From Promicromonospora panici (GTDB lineage Bacteria > Actinomycetota > Actinomycetes > Actinomycetales > Cellulomonadaceae): a stretch of 64,000 bases of DNA. The notes under the pieces were generated by a model. That model saw only the letters and a list, made by a program, of their open reading frames with translations. It did no database searches and had not been told where the DNA came from. This document shows positions 47,866-56,403 of the stretch, one piece after another. The stretch lies in contig NZ_UWYY01000010.1 of assembly GCF_900608595.1 (NCBI RefSeq), forward strand, positions 182,231-246,230, given 5' to 3'. Position numbers and translations under genes: made by a program. Each line of letters begins with the position of its first letter. Position 1 is the stretch's first letter.

Positions 47866-48512
47866 ATGAGTCACACCGAAGCAACCGCGCGTCCCGCACC
47901 CGTCACAATGCGAGCCGTGGTCGTCACTAGGCCCGGGGGACTGGACGCGCTCGAAGTCACGGACATCCCGGTCCCCGCGCGTGAGCCGGCACCTCCACGG
48001 TGGGGCTGAGCGCCGCGGCGATCGCGAAGGACATAGGCGCCACCGTCATCTCGACCACCCGCCATGCCGACCGCACCGATGAGCTACGAGCCATCGGCGT
48101 GGACCACCCCATCGTGGACGACGGGACCATCGCCCAGCAGGTCCGCGACCTCGCGCCGGACGGCGTCGACGCCGGGCTCGAGCTCGTCGGCAGCACCGTG
48201 CTGCCGGACACCTTCGGTTGTGTGCGCAGGCACGGCACCGTGTGCTTCACCGGCGCTCTGGCCGGCGGATGGACCATCCCCGACTTCAGCCCGTTCATGA
48301 TCCCTGGCGGGGTCAGGCTGACCAGCTACGCGGGAGAAGCGGCAGACCTGCCCCCTCACGTGTTCCAGCAACAGCTCCAAGCCATCGCCGACGGACGGCT
48401 CAAGGCACCGATCGCGAAGACCTACAAGGGCCTTGAGCACGTCCGTGACGCTCATGCCGATGTCGAGTCGGGCACTACTCCCGGCAAGCACGTGGTGCTG
48501 CTCGACGGCTAG
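47866..48512 (+). pseudogene. zinc-type alcohol dehydrogenase/quinone oxidoreductase with internal deletion
   Basis: The first 47 codons (MRAVVVTRPGGLDALEVTDIPVP) are the normal start of an MDR-family NADPH:quinone reductase. At about 47990 the sequence jumps to the cofactor domain in another frame (VGLSAAAIAKDIGATVISTTRHADR to GTTPGKHVVLLDG, ending 48512). Roughly 100-120 residues, including the expected catalytic half and the glycine-rich start of the Rossmann fold, are missing, and a TGA at 48007-48009 closes the first frame. The downstream 170 codons could be translated from GTG 48000 but would lack a substrate domain. Confidence 0.85.
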
Positions 48513-49041
48513 CGCGTCCACGCGCCCGCCAGGGTACGGATTCGCTAGGCGGTCGACGCTGCCTCCACGTCGACCGCGAGGGGGCGGGACCCGTCCCCAT
48601 CGGGTCGGCGTCTGTTCGAGCCACTGGCTTCGGCTGCGGACGGCCCCAACGGTGCCGCTGAACCCAGTAGTCGCGATGCGTCAATGAATCCGAGGTCACC
48701 CGCCACAAAATGGAGTCCGAGTCCGACTTCACCACGGTCCGGATCGCCTGGGCGGCTTCATCCATGAGGGGGATGGAACCTGTAGGTCCCCGCTGCGGGC
48801 CGTGAGGCCCCGGACGGCGGAGGTTTGTTGAACGCAGCAGGCCCAGCGCACATGTAACCGTGGACGCCGTTGCCCCTGGTCGCGCAGGGAAAGGTGGATC
48901 GTTACAGGCCCGCATGCGTGCGTCAAAGCGGCTGTCGCGCTCGCGGGCGCTCTGAGCGAATTATGACCCTTCTCAACGTCGGTGGTTCCAAAACACCGGC
49001 GCCGGAACCGCAGGCCAGCGCCGCAAAGGAGGCGCGACGGG
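48513..49041. other. 529 bp without a recognisable gene
   Basis: No frame on either strand gives a convincing protein. The minus strand holds a short sequence starting MDEAAQAIRTVVKSDSDSIL (about 48765) that I cannot place. GC content appears lower around 48660-48720. This is the right end of the accessory segment and probably contains remnants joined by recombination. Confidence 0.5.
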
Positions 49042-49058
49042 CCGTGGACGCGGATCGA
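49042..49058 (+). repeat. 17-bp direct repeat, right copy
   Basis: Identical to 44469-44485. It begins the truncated methyltransferase fragment. Confidence 0.7.
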
Positions 49059-49326
49059 GGCGTGGCCCGACGGCTTGCACACCCTGCAGGAGGAGGGCTT
49101 CATGGTCGCGGCACTCGCCTTGTCCCACGACTCGATCACGCTGGACGAGCTCGTCGCCAACCCGCCGGAGAAGCTCGCGCTCGTGCTCGGCACAGAGGGC
49201 GACGGCCTGAGCCGTGGCGCGGTTGAGGCCGCTGACCTGGTGGTGCGCATCCCGATGGCCGGCGAGGTGGACTCGCTCAACGTTGCGGCGGCTTCGGCTG
49301 TCGCCTTCTGGGCCACCCGCGTCTGA
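49042..49326 (+). pseudogene. truncated 3' fragment of a SpoU/TrmH methyltransferase gene
   Basis: The frame WTRIEAWPDGLHTLQEEGF, then VLGTEGDGLSRGAVEAADLVVRIPMAG and EVDSLNVAAASAVAFWATRV, matches the last 95 residues of the intact gene at 43926-44768. Similarity begins abruptly at a shared 17-bp sequence and nothing upstream resembles the N-terminal part. It has no start codon or domain of its own. It is either the original 3' end of the gene, displaced by insertion of the 4.6-kb segment, or the remains of a duplicated gene. Confidence 0.85.
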
Positions 49327-49344
49327 CGTCGCGGCGCGGCCGGG

Positions 49345-50166
49345 TCAGAGGAGCTGGGAGCGGCTGCGCGGGGACGCGTCTCCGCGCAGGGTCTCGTTCT
49401 GCCGGTCCTGCCAGACCGCGAACTTGGCCTGCGCCTCCATCTCCGCGGCGCTGGGCGCCAGGCCCACCACCAGGAGCAGCAGGATCGTGTTGATGGTGAT
49501 GCCGATGATGAGCGGGCCCAGGAGCTCCCCCATGCCGATGCCGACGTCGGACGTGACGATTCCGCTCGTGACCTCCTCCGCCCGCATGGCCGACATGCCC
49601 GTGTAGTGCATGCCGGAGACGGCCAGGCCCATGATGAGCGTCGCGGCGGTGCCGGCGGCGAAGTTGTGCACCTTCGCAGACAGCCAGAGGCCGGCGGTCG
49701 CGGCGACGACGGCGATGAGCACCGACATGACGACGGTGACGGCGTCATAGGTGATCGTGACACCCACGTGCATGGCGCGCATGCCGAGGTAGTGCATGGC
49801 GGCGACGCCCAGCCCGGTGACCGTGCCGCCCCCGAGCAGCGCGAGGGCTCCGACGCCCGCCGCGCGGACGATGAACAGGCCGAGGCCCACGACGAGGACT
49901 GCAAGCAGGCCGCTTGCGATCGTCAGGGTCACGTCGAAGCGCGTCTCTGCGCCGCGGACGTGGAACCCGAGCATGGCGACGAAGTGCATGACCCAGATGC
50001 CAGTGCCGCCGATGGAGATGGCGCCGAGGACGAGCCAGGCGCTGCTTGCCCGCCCGCGCGCTACGCGCGCGCGGGCGGTACAGGTCAGGCCGACGGCGCA
50101 CCCGGCGCACGAGAGCAGGAACGAGAGGATGGGCGTGACCCAGCCGAGCGCGAAGTGGTCGATCAT
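49345..50166 (-). CDS. MHYT-domain membrane sensor, copy 1
   Basis: The 273-residue protein has seven membrane helices and three MHYT-type motifs (WVMHFVAML, AAMHYLGMRA, SGMHYTGMSA). In MHYT domains the Met and His residues near the outer membrane face are thought to bind copper and sense O2, NO or CO. No output domain such as GGDEF/EAL is attached; only a 40-residue charged cytoplasmic tail (AEMEAQAKFAVWQDRQNETL) follows the last helix. A near-identical paralogue lies at 57259-58080 in the same orientation. GGAGAGC precedes the ATG. Three 14-bp tandem repeats lie 26 bp upstream. Confidence 0.9.
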   Translation of the reverse strand: MIDHFALGWVTPILSFLLSCAGCAVGLTCTARARVARGRASSAWLVLGAISIGGTGIWVMHFVAMLGFHVRGAETRFDVTLTIASGLLAVLVVGLGLFIVRAAGVGALALLGGGTVTGLGVAAMHYLGMRAMHVGVTITYDAVTVVMSVLIAVVAATAGLWLSAKVHNFAAGTAATLIMGLAVSGMHYTGMSAMRAEEVTSGIVTSDVGIGMGELLGPLIIGITINTILLLLVVGLAPSAAEMEAQAKFAVWQDRQNETLRGDASPRSRSQLL

Positions 50167-50191
50167 GGGAGCTCTCCAGCGAGTACGAGTG

Positions 50192-50233
50192 AAGCGTTAC
50201 GAGGGAAGCGTTACGAGGGAAGCGTTACGAGGG
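50192..50233. repeat. 14-bp tandem repeat, three perfect units
   Basis: AAGCGTTACGAGGG is repeated at 50192, 50206 and 50220 in the leader of MHYT copy 1. It is absent from the leader of copy 2. Confidence 0.9.
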
Positions 50234-50321
50234 ACGCGTGCGGTCTGCCGTGGACGCCGTCGTCGCACAGTCAGGCCGTTGCCAGGGCCGATCGATACCT
50301 ATTAGAAGGGGCTGACGGAGT

Positions 50322-50370
50322 GAGATGCACCGTTTATGGCGGGTTAATTCGGGCATAAGGAGGGTGATCT
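50322..50370 (-). promoter_or_regulatory. conserved upstream block of MHYT copy 1
   Basis: The block starts GAGATGCACC, has GGGTTAA in the middle and ends GGGTGATCT on the plus strand. It matches 58203-58250 upstream of MHYT copy 2, although DNA between the block and the start codon differs. The spacing to the start codon is about 155 bp here and 122 bp there. It is a probable promoter or regulator site. The rest of the 341-bp region up to the expansin gene shows nothing else. Confidence 0.5.
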
Positions 50371-50507
50371 CTGCGGCCCCGGCCAAGGAGTCGGGCTCGC
50401 GCCTCGGGTTCCGGCATCGCGCCGGATCTCGTTGAAGCGTTGGTAGCCTTTGCGCGGCCCGTGGTCCTGACTGCGCACCGGCGACTCGATCCTCCGAACG
50501 GACAATC

Positions 50508-51434
50508 ATGAAGACAGCGAGGCATGTCGCGGGGCAAAGAGGGCGCAGGTACTGGCTCATGTGGGGTGCGGCGGTCGCGCTGGCCGCCGTGGGTGTTCTG
50601 TCGTACCTGGTCATGGCGTCGCTCTCCGACGGCGCGGCCAACATCGCGCGGACCGCAGCAGCAGCCGCGGCCCCCGCCAGCGCCCCGCAGGTGAGCACCC
50701 CGGCTCCCACAGGCACCCCGACCCCCACGCCTACCCCGACACCGACACCCAGTGCATCCGTCCCGGAGGCATCGCCGTCGCCCACGACGACCCCGCCGAC
50801 GTCGACCACTGCCGCGGCCGCGGGACGGATTGCCCCTGGGACCACGTACGAGGGAGACGCCACCCACTACGAGGCCGCGGACGGCAACGGCGCCTGCCTC
50901 TTCGGCCCGAGCGACGACATGATGATCGCGGCGATGAACGAGACCGACTACGAGACCTCCAAGGCGTGCGGCGCCTACGTGCTCGTCCGTGCGGCGAACG
51001 GCGCCTCTGTCACGGTGCGCATCACCAACGTGTGCCCCCTGCCCTGCGCACCCGGGCAGCTCGACCTCAGCAAGCAAGCATTCGCCGAGCTCGCAGATCC
51101 GGTGCTCGGCCGGATCCCGATCACCTGGAGCCTGCTGAGCCCTGGTGCCGCCGACACGATCTCGATCCGGTACAAGGACGGGTCGAGCCAGTGGTGGTGC
51201 GGCATCCAGGTAATCGACCACCGGAACCCCGTCGCGAAGCTGGAGGTCGACACCGGGAGCGGCTGGCGGACGTTGCCCCGTGCCGAGTACAACTACTTCC
51301 TCGCCGAGGACGGCAGCGGGTGCGGCGGCGCGATCAGGATCACCGACATCTACGGCGAGCGGCTGACGATCAACGCGCTCCCCGTGCGGGCAGACGTCGT
51401 CCAGCCGACCGGTGTCCAGTTCGGCCAGCACTGA
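50508..51434 (+). CDS. membrane-anchored bacterial expansin
   Basis: The 308-residue protein has an N-terminal membrane helix (about 17-38) that may be a signal anchor. A Thr/Pro-rich linker follows (TPTPTPTPTPTPS, about 65-105), then a double-psi beta-barrel (GDATHYEAADGNGACLF to DLSKQAFAELAD). The C-terminal beta-sandwich (about 210-300) matches CBM63. Asp186 (GQLDLS) corresponds to the essential Asp of B. subtilis EXLX1. Expansins loosen cellulose-hemicellulose contacts without hydrolysis and help colonise plants. The Cys pairs CLF/CGAY and CPLPC could form disulfides. Confidence 0.9.
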   Translation: MKTARHVAGQRGRRYWLMWGAAVALAAVGVLSYLVMASLSDGAANIARTAAAAAAPASAPQVSTPAPTGTPTPTPTPTPTPSASVPEASPSPTTTPPTSTTAAAAGRIAPGTTYEGDATHYEAADGNGACLFGPSDDMMIAAMNETDYETSKACGAYVLVRAANGASVTVRITNVCPLPCAPGQLDLSKQAFAELADPVLGRIPITWSLLSPGAADTISIRYKDGSSQWWCGIQVIDHRNPVAKLEVDTGSGWRTLPRAEYNYFLAEDGSGCGGAIRITDIYGERLTINALPVRADVVQPTGVQFGQH

Positions 51435-51568
51435 GGGCGGCGGCATCAGCGGTGGACTTCTGAGCGACCCGCGTCTGACGGCGTCGGGCCGGCCCGCGGG
51501 GTGAAATGACAGCGGCGTCGGCCCTCGGTAGCCTGCGTCGCGACCAGCGCCGACGATCAAGGAGCCGC

Positions 51569-51976
51569 GTGATAGAGATCAACTGGCTGGCCACCGCGCT
51601 CGCACTCGTGGCCGGCATGGCCGTGGCGGGAGTCTGGTATGGCAAGGCCTTCGTGGCCCTCTGGTGGAGGCTGACGGGCATCACCCCGGAGCAGTCCAAG
51701 GCGGCCAGCAGAAGGAACCTGGTCCAGCTCCTCGTCGCGAACGGCGTGACGGCGGTCGGGCTGGCGTTCGGCATCGGGATCGCGTCGGCGGCCTTCGACG
51801 ATGATTCGGTCGGGCTGGCGCTGCTGGTCGGCTTCGTGGCGTGGCTGGCGTTCTCGGCGTCCACCCTGCTCCAGCACAACGCCTTCGAGCTGAAGCCTTG
51901 GCGGCTGACCCTCCTCAACAGCAGCTATCAGCTGGTGCTGTTCCTCGCCATGGCGCTGGTGATCGGGCTGCTGTAG
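51569..51976 (+). CDS. DUF1761 membrane protein
   Basis: The 135-residue protein has four membrane helices (about 5-25, 45-65, 75-95 and 110-133) and the family pattern INWLATALALVAGMAVAGVWYGKAF with ELKPWRLTLLNSSYQLVLFLAM at the end. The function of DUF1761 is not known. GTG 51569 is chosen because AAGGAG lies 5 bases upstream; the longer frame adds only a basic, unconserved stretch. Confidence 0.85.
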   Translation: MIEINWLATALALVAGMAVAGVWYGKAFVALWWRLTGITPEQSKAASRRNLVQLLVANGVTAVGLAFGIGIASAAFDDDSVGLALLVGFVAWLAFSASTLLQHNAFELKPWRLTLLNSSYQLVLFLAMALVIGLL

Positions 51977-52022
51977 CGGCGTTGGTCCCGCGGAGGGAGC
52001 CCGGGCCCGGAGGTCGGGCGTC

Positions 52023-52724
52023 TCACGCCTCCGGGCCCACCATCGCCTCCGGTGCGGGACGCCGCTCGCGCAGCCACACCTCGCTCTGGGCGACGTGTGC
52101 CGCCGCCGCGACCGACGCCGCCACGGGATCACGGGACACGAGCGCCCGCAGGATCGCCCGGTGGCCGGCGTCGGAGACCCGCTTGGTCTCCGGCGTGAGG
52201 ACCGGGTAGGCGCGCGAGCGCGACCGGAGCACCGCCACCATCGCGCCGAGCGACTCGTTGCCGCACAGCCGCACGATGCCCATGTGGAACTCGTGGTCGA
52301 GCGCCGACTGCTCGTCCACGTCCTCGCTCGCCTCCAGCCGGTCGAGGAGATCGCCCAGCCCGGCGAGCGTCGCGTCGTCGCAGCGTGCGGCGGAGAGGGA
52401 CACGGCGTGCGCCTCCAGCACGCGGCGCAGCTCGTAGAGCTCGAGGATCGACTCCAGCGGGAGCAGCCCGACCGTGAGGGACAGCGTCCCGATCATGTCG
52501 GCGGCGCGCAGCTCGCCGACGTAGGTGCCCGCGCCCCGTCGCGTCTCGACGACGCCGAGGGCCGAGAGCGTGCGGATCGCCTCGCGGATCGAGCCGCGCG
52601 AGACGCCGAGCCGCTCGCTCAGCTCGCCCTCGCTGGGCATCCGGTCGCCCGGGTGGAGCGAACCGTCGGCGATCAGGGTACGCAGCCCGTGCAGGGCCGT
52701 CTCGACTGCGCTCACCTCGTGCAT
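52023..52724 (-). CDS. GntR/FadR-family regulator (FCD type)
   Basis: The 233-residue protein has a winged HTH (LHPGDRMPSEGELSERLGVSRGSIREAIRTLSALGVVETRRGAGTYV) and a helical FCD domain. The FCD metal/ligand residues are placed as in the family (LDHEFHMGIVRLCGN, GHRAIL). It is divergent from the aminotransferase-ABC operon. The intergenic DNA contains two TTGTnnnACA-type half-symmetric sites typical of FCD regulators. It is the likely repressor of that operon, released by a small acid or sugar. Confidence 0.9.
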   Translation of the reverse strand: MHEVSAVETALHGLRTLIADGSLHPGDRMPSEGELSERLGVSRGSIREAIRTLSALGVVETRRGAGTYVGELRAADMIGTLSLTVGLLPLESILELYELRRVLEAHAVSLSAARCDDATLAGLGDLLDRLEASEDVDEQSALDHEFHMGIVRLCGNESLGAMVAVLRSRSRAYPVLTPETKRVSDAGHRAILRALVSRDPVAASVAAAAHVAQSEVWLRERRPAPEAMVGPEA

Positions 52725-52778
52725 CCCACCAGCATGTCAGGTCCCCGGCAGCGCGGCGGACATTTCGCGCCGGTAAAA

Positions 52779-52854
52779 CCTGTCCTACAAGTCTGTGTCA
52801 CTTCCCCGGAGACACTGGTGCTGATCGGGCCGACCTGCCATGGTTGTCCGACAA
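52779..52854. promoter_or_regulatory. GntR operator sites of the aminotransferase-ABC operon
   Basis: CCTGTCCTACAAG (52779-52791) and TTGTCCGACAA (52844-52854) both fit the FadR-type consensus TnGTnnnACnA. They lie between gntR and the aminotransferase gene. The second site is a perfect palindrome 19 bp before the ATG; the first is placed at promoter distance. Confidence 0.7.
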
Positions 52855-52872
52855 ATCGCGAGGAAGGTGTTG

Positions 52873-54096
52873 ATGGACCAGATACGCACAGCTCCGGCGC
52901 CCGTCCGTCTCGCGTCCGGGAGACCGGCGCGGGAAGCGTGGCCGCTGGACAGGTCGGTCGTGCACCTCAACCACGGCTCCTACGGCGCGGTGCCCACCGA
53001 GGTGGTGCGGTATCAGGACGAGCTGCGCCGCCAGGCCGACCTGAGCCCCGTCGCCTGGTTTCCCCGCGCCCCCGAGCTCATCGCCGCGGCCCGCGGTGCG
53101 GTCGCGCCCTTCGTCGGCGCCCGGGCCGAGGACACCGCCTTCGTGCCGAACGCCTCCGCGGCCGCGACCGTGGTCCTCAACGCCCTGCGGCTGGAGCCCG
53201 GCGACGAGATCCTCGTCACCGACCACGGGTACGGCGCGATCACCATGGGCGCCCGCCGCCTCGCCCGCCGCTTCGGCGCCCGGGTGCGAACGGTCGACCT
53301 CCCGCTCGCCGCCACGGCGGACGACGTCGTCGAACGGTTCCGCACCGAGCTCACCGACGCCGTGCGCCTGGTCGTCGTCGACCAGATCACCTCACCCACC
53401 GCGCGCCTGCTCCCCACCGCGCGGATCACCGAGCTCGCCCACGAGCGCGGCGCCCGGGTCCTCGTCGACGGCGCCCACGCGCCCGGCCTCGTCGCGGACG
53501 CCGCCGCCGTCGGGGGAGGGGACTGGTGGTTCGGCAACCTGCACAAGTGGGCCTGCGCGCCCCGCGGTTCCGCACTCCTCGTCACCGACGCCGAAGACCG
53601 CGACGACCTGTGGCCCCTCATCGACTCCTGGGGCGCCGAGGAGCGCTACCCCGAGCGGTTCGACTCCCAGGGCACCATGGACACGACCGGCTACATCGCC
53701 GCGCCGCGGGCCATCGACTTCGTCGAGCGCGAGTACGGCTGGGCCCGCGCCCGCGAGACCATGACGGCGCTCGCGGACCACGGCGCCGCCGTCATCGGCG
53801 CGGCCCTCCAGCCCTTCGTGGACGCCCCGGTGGCCACCGACGTCGGTCTGCCCGTGGTGTCGATGCGCCTGCTCCGCCTGCCCGACGGGCTCGGCCGCGA
53901 CCGCAGGGACGCCGACGAGCTGCGCCTACGCCTGCTGGACCTCGCCGGCGTCGCGTCGGCCTTCACGAGCGTCGCGGGCGTCGGCTACCTGCGCCTCTCG
54001 GCGCACCTGTACACGGAGCCGCGCGACTTCGACGCGTTCGTCGAGCGGGCGGTTCCCCAGATCCTGGCGTTCGCCGACGAACGCCGAGGCCGCTGA
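52873..54096 (+). CDS. class V aminotransferase, isopenicillin N epimerase-like
   Basis: The 407-residue PLP enzyme has the HLNHGSYGAVP start of the epimerase/cysteine desulfurase-like group, VDGAHAPG (cofactor Asp) and the Schiff-base Lys in GNLHKWACAPRGSA. The C-terminal domain is complete (YLRLSAHLYTEPRDFDAFV). Substrate unknown; the group includes racemases, lyases and transaminases of small amino acids. The ATG has GAGGAAGG upstream. It heads an operon with a sugar-type ABC importer, so it may act on an imported amino sugar or amino acid derivative. Confidence 0.9.
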   Translation: MDQIRTAPAPVRLASGRPAREAWPLDRSVVHLNHGSYGAVPTEVVRYQDELRRQADLSPVAWFPRAPELIAAARGAVAPFVGARAEDTAFVPNASAAATVVLNALRLEPGDEILVTDHGYGAITMGARRLARRFGARVRTVDLPLAATADDVVERFRTELTDAVRLVVVDQITSPTARLLPTARITELAHERGARVLVDGAHAPGLVADAAAVGGGDWWFGNLHKWACAPRGSALLVTDAEDRDDLWPLIDSWGAEERYPERFDSQGTMDTTGYIAAPRAIDFVEREYGWARARETMTALADHGAAVIGAALQPFVDAPVATDVGLPVVSMRLLRLPDGLGRDRRDADELRLRLLDLAGVASAFTSVAGVGYLRLSAHLYTEPRDFDAFVERAVPQILAFADERRGR

Positions 54097-54155
54097 CCCG
54101 CTCCCACCGGCGCGTCAGCGGCACCACCCGAACAAGAAGAAGGAGAGGTGCGCAC

Positions 54156-55460
54156 ATGAACCGCACCCGGACTGTCGTCACCGCGGGCCTGGCCACGATC
54201 GGCCTGCTCGCGCTCACCGCTTGTACCGGAGCCGGATCCGCCGACGACGGGACCGTCCGCCTGCAGATGGTCGAGAGCCTCACCAACCCGGCCCGGACCG
54301 AGCTGATCCGCGAGCTCCTGGACGAGTTCGAGGCGGAGCACCCCGGTGTCACCGTCGACCTCGTCTCCCCGCCCACCGACCAGGCCGACCAGAAGCTGCA
54401 GCAGATGCTGCAGTCGGGCCGGGGCGTCGACGTCCTCGAGGTGCGCGACAGCACCGTGGGGGCGTTCAGCAACAACGGCTGGCTGTACGACCTGTCGGAC
54501 GACGTCACCGGCTGGGCGGGCTGGGACGCCCTCACCGACAACGCGCAGGCGGTGACCGCGCAGGACGGCGCCCGCTACTTCGTGCCGTACGGCTTCTACG
54601 GGCTGTCGCTGTTCTACCGCACGGACCTCGTCGAGGAGGCGGGCTTCGACGGCCCGCCGGCGTCGTGGGAGGAGCTGCTCGAACAGGCCTCCGCGATCCA
54701 GGACCCGCCGCAGAACACCTACGGCTATGCGTTCCGCGGCGGTCAGAACGGGTTCAGCAACGTCGTCGCGGCCGTGGAGGCGTACACGATCGACGACCTC
54801 GACGTGGAGAACGCGTACCTGCTGCAGGACGGGTCGACGATCTTCGCGGCGCCCGAGGCGCAGGACGCCGTCGACACCTACTTCTCCCTGTTCGAGGAGG
54901 CGGCACCGCCGTCGGCCGTGTCGTGGGGCTACCCCGAGATGGTGGAGGGCTTCACCAACGGGTCGACGGCGTTCCTGCTGCAGGACCCGGAGGTTATCGC
55001 CACGGTGTCGGAGTCGACGACGATCACGCAGGACCAGTGGTCCACCGCCCCGCTGCTGACCGGCCCCACGGGCAAGGCGGCGCAGCCGCTCGCGACCGCG
55101 GGCTGGGGCGTGGCCGAGGCCGGCGAGCACAAAAAGGAGGCGGTCGCGCTCGTCGAGTTCCTCTCGGGCGAGGAGCCCGCGACCCGGTTCGCCCAGGAGA
55201 ACAGCCTCGTGCCGATCATCGACGGCGCGGGAGAGGACCCGTTCTACTCCGAGGGCCCGTGGACGAGCTACGTCACCATGACCGAGGACCCCGACACCTA
55301 CGTCAACGTGGTGCAGCCGCGCGGCGAGAGCTGGTGGACGGAGTGGGAGCAGAAGGCGGACCAGGACGTGCAGGCGGTCCTGCTCGGCGACATGACGACG
55401 ACCGAGCTGCTCGAGGAGTGGGACACGTTCTGGACCGAGAAGTACGCCGCGGAGCAGTGA
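54156..55460 (+). CDS. ABC sugar importer, lipoprotein substrate-binding subunit
   Basis: The 434-residue protein has a lipobox LTAC at 20-23, so Cys23 is the lipid-anchored residue. The body is a cluster D/SBP family 1 fold (LLDEFEAEHPGVTVDLV, YFVPYGFYGLSLFYRTDL, WGYPEMVEGFTNGSTAFLL). It binds a sugar or related compound outside the membrane and passes it to the two permeases encoded downstream. AGGAGAGG precedes the ATG. The gene lies 59 bp after the aminotransferase and is in the same GntR-controlled operon. Confidence 0.93.
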   Translation: MNRTRTVVTAGLATIGLLALTACTGAGSADDGTVRLQMVESLTNPARTELIRELLDEFEAEHPGVTVDLVSPPTDQADQKLQQMLQSGRGVDVLEVRDSTVGAFSNNGWLYDLSDDVTGWAGWDALTDNAQAVTAQDGARYFVPYGFYGLSLFYRTDLVEEAGFDGPPASWEELLEQASAIQDPPQNTYGYAFRGGQNGFSNVVAAVEAYTIDDLDVENAYLLQDGSTIFAAPEAQDAVDTYFSLFEEAAPPSAVSWGYPEMVEGFTNGSTAFLLQDPEVIATVSESTTITQDQWSTAPLLTGPTGKAAQPLATAGWGVAEAGEHKKEAVALVEFLSGEEPATRFAQENSLVPIIDGAGEDPFYSEGPWTSYVTMTEDPDTYVNVVQPRGESWWTEWEQKADQDVQAVLLGDMTTTELLEEWDTFWTEKYAAEQ

Positions 55461-55461
55461 C

Positions 55462-56403
55462 GTGACGGCCACCACCCTCCCTCCGGCGCGGGCCGGGTCT
55501 CCACGCGCTACCCGCCGCCGGACGGCCTTCGGCCGCCGGCACGCGCTGACGATCCTCGGGTTCCTGGCGCCCGCCATCGTCTTCGTGTGCTGGTTCACGT
55601 ACTTCCCGATGCTGCAGGGCGTCCACATGGCGTTCCGGGACTGGAACCTCTGGGACCTCACCGCGACGCCCTGGGTGGGCCTGGCGAACTTCGCCACGAT
55701 CCTGAGCGACCCGGTCTTCCCCGTGGTCGCCGGCAACACCGTGGTGTGGGTCGTCGGCTCGATAGTGCCCCAGCTCGTGATCGGGTTCCTCGTCGCGCTG
55801 GGGCTGTGGCGCCGGTTCCGCTTCCGCGCGCTCTACCAGGCGCTCGTGTTCTATCCGTGGGCGGTGTCCGGCTTCCTCGTCGGCATGCTGTTCCGCTGGA
55901 TGTTCAACGCCGAGTTCGGCGTGGTCAACGACCTGCTGATGAAGGCGGGCGCCATCGAGGCGCCCCTGCCGTGGCTCGCCGAGCCGCGGCTCGCGATGGT
56001 CGCGGTGATCGTCGCCAACGTCTGGTACGGCGTGACGTTCTTCGCGATCATGATCCTCGCGGCTCTCCAGTCGGTGCCCGACGAGGTGCTGGAGGCCGCC
56101 GCCATCGACGGCGCGGGCACGGTGCGCCGGCTCTTCTCCATCGTCGTCCCGTACATCTGGACGACGCTGGCGCTGACCGTGCTGCTCCGCGCGATCTGGA
56201 CGTTCAACTCGCCCGAGATCATCTACGCGATGACCGCCGGCGGGCCCGCGGGCCGGACGCACATCGTCACGACGTGGATGATCGAGTTCACGCAGCAGGG
56301 CAGCTACGGCCTGGCCAGCGCCATCGGGCTCGTCGTGATGGTCGTCCTGTTCGTCTTCTGCGCCTTCTACCTGATGGCGATGAGGCGGGTGAACCAGCGA
56401 TGA
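55462..56403 (+). CDS. ABC sugar importer permease, MalF type
   Basis: The 313-residue protein has six membrane helices with an N-terminal basic segment (RRRTAFGRRHAL). The EAA loop reads EVLEAAAIDGAGTVRRLFSIVVP, which contacts the ATPase. It starts at GTG 55462, directly after the stop of the binding protein, and overlaps the next permease gene by 4 bases (ATGA). No ATPase gene lies in the operon, so a shared MsiK-like ATPase is expected, as in many actinobacterial sugar importers. Confidence 0.95.
   Translation: MTATTLPPARAGSPRATRRRTAFGRRHALTILGFLAPAIVFVCWFTYFPMLQGVHMAFRDWNLWDLTATPWVGLANFATILSDPVFPVVAGNTVVWVVGSIVPQLVIGFLVALGLWRRFRFRALYQALVFYPWAVSGFLVGMLFRWMFNAEFGVVNDLLMKAGAIEAPLPWLAEPRLAMVAVIVANVWYGVTFFAIMILAALQSVPDEVLEAAAIDGAGTVRRLFSIVVPYIWTTLALTVLLRAIWTFNSPEIIYAMTAGGPAGRTHIVTTWMIEFTQQGSYGLASAIGLVVMVVLFVFCAFYLMAMRRVNQR

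Noticed and set aside
48700..48960. G-rich structured stretch that might be a riboswitch
   Set aside because: No known aptamer core could be matched and the only gene downstream is a truncated fragment.
49327..50166. Integrase or transposase near the right end of the 44.5-49.3 kb segment
   Set aside because: None found; the next gene is an MHYT membrane protein, so the insertion model rests only on the duplicated gene end.
50281..50370. c-di-GMP riboswitch upstream of MHYT copy 1
   Set aside because: The conserved block lacks the GEMM core sequences and matches only the paralogue's upstream region.
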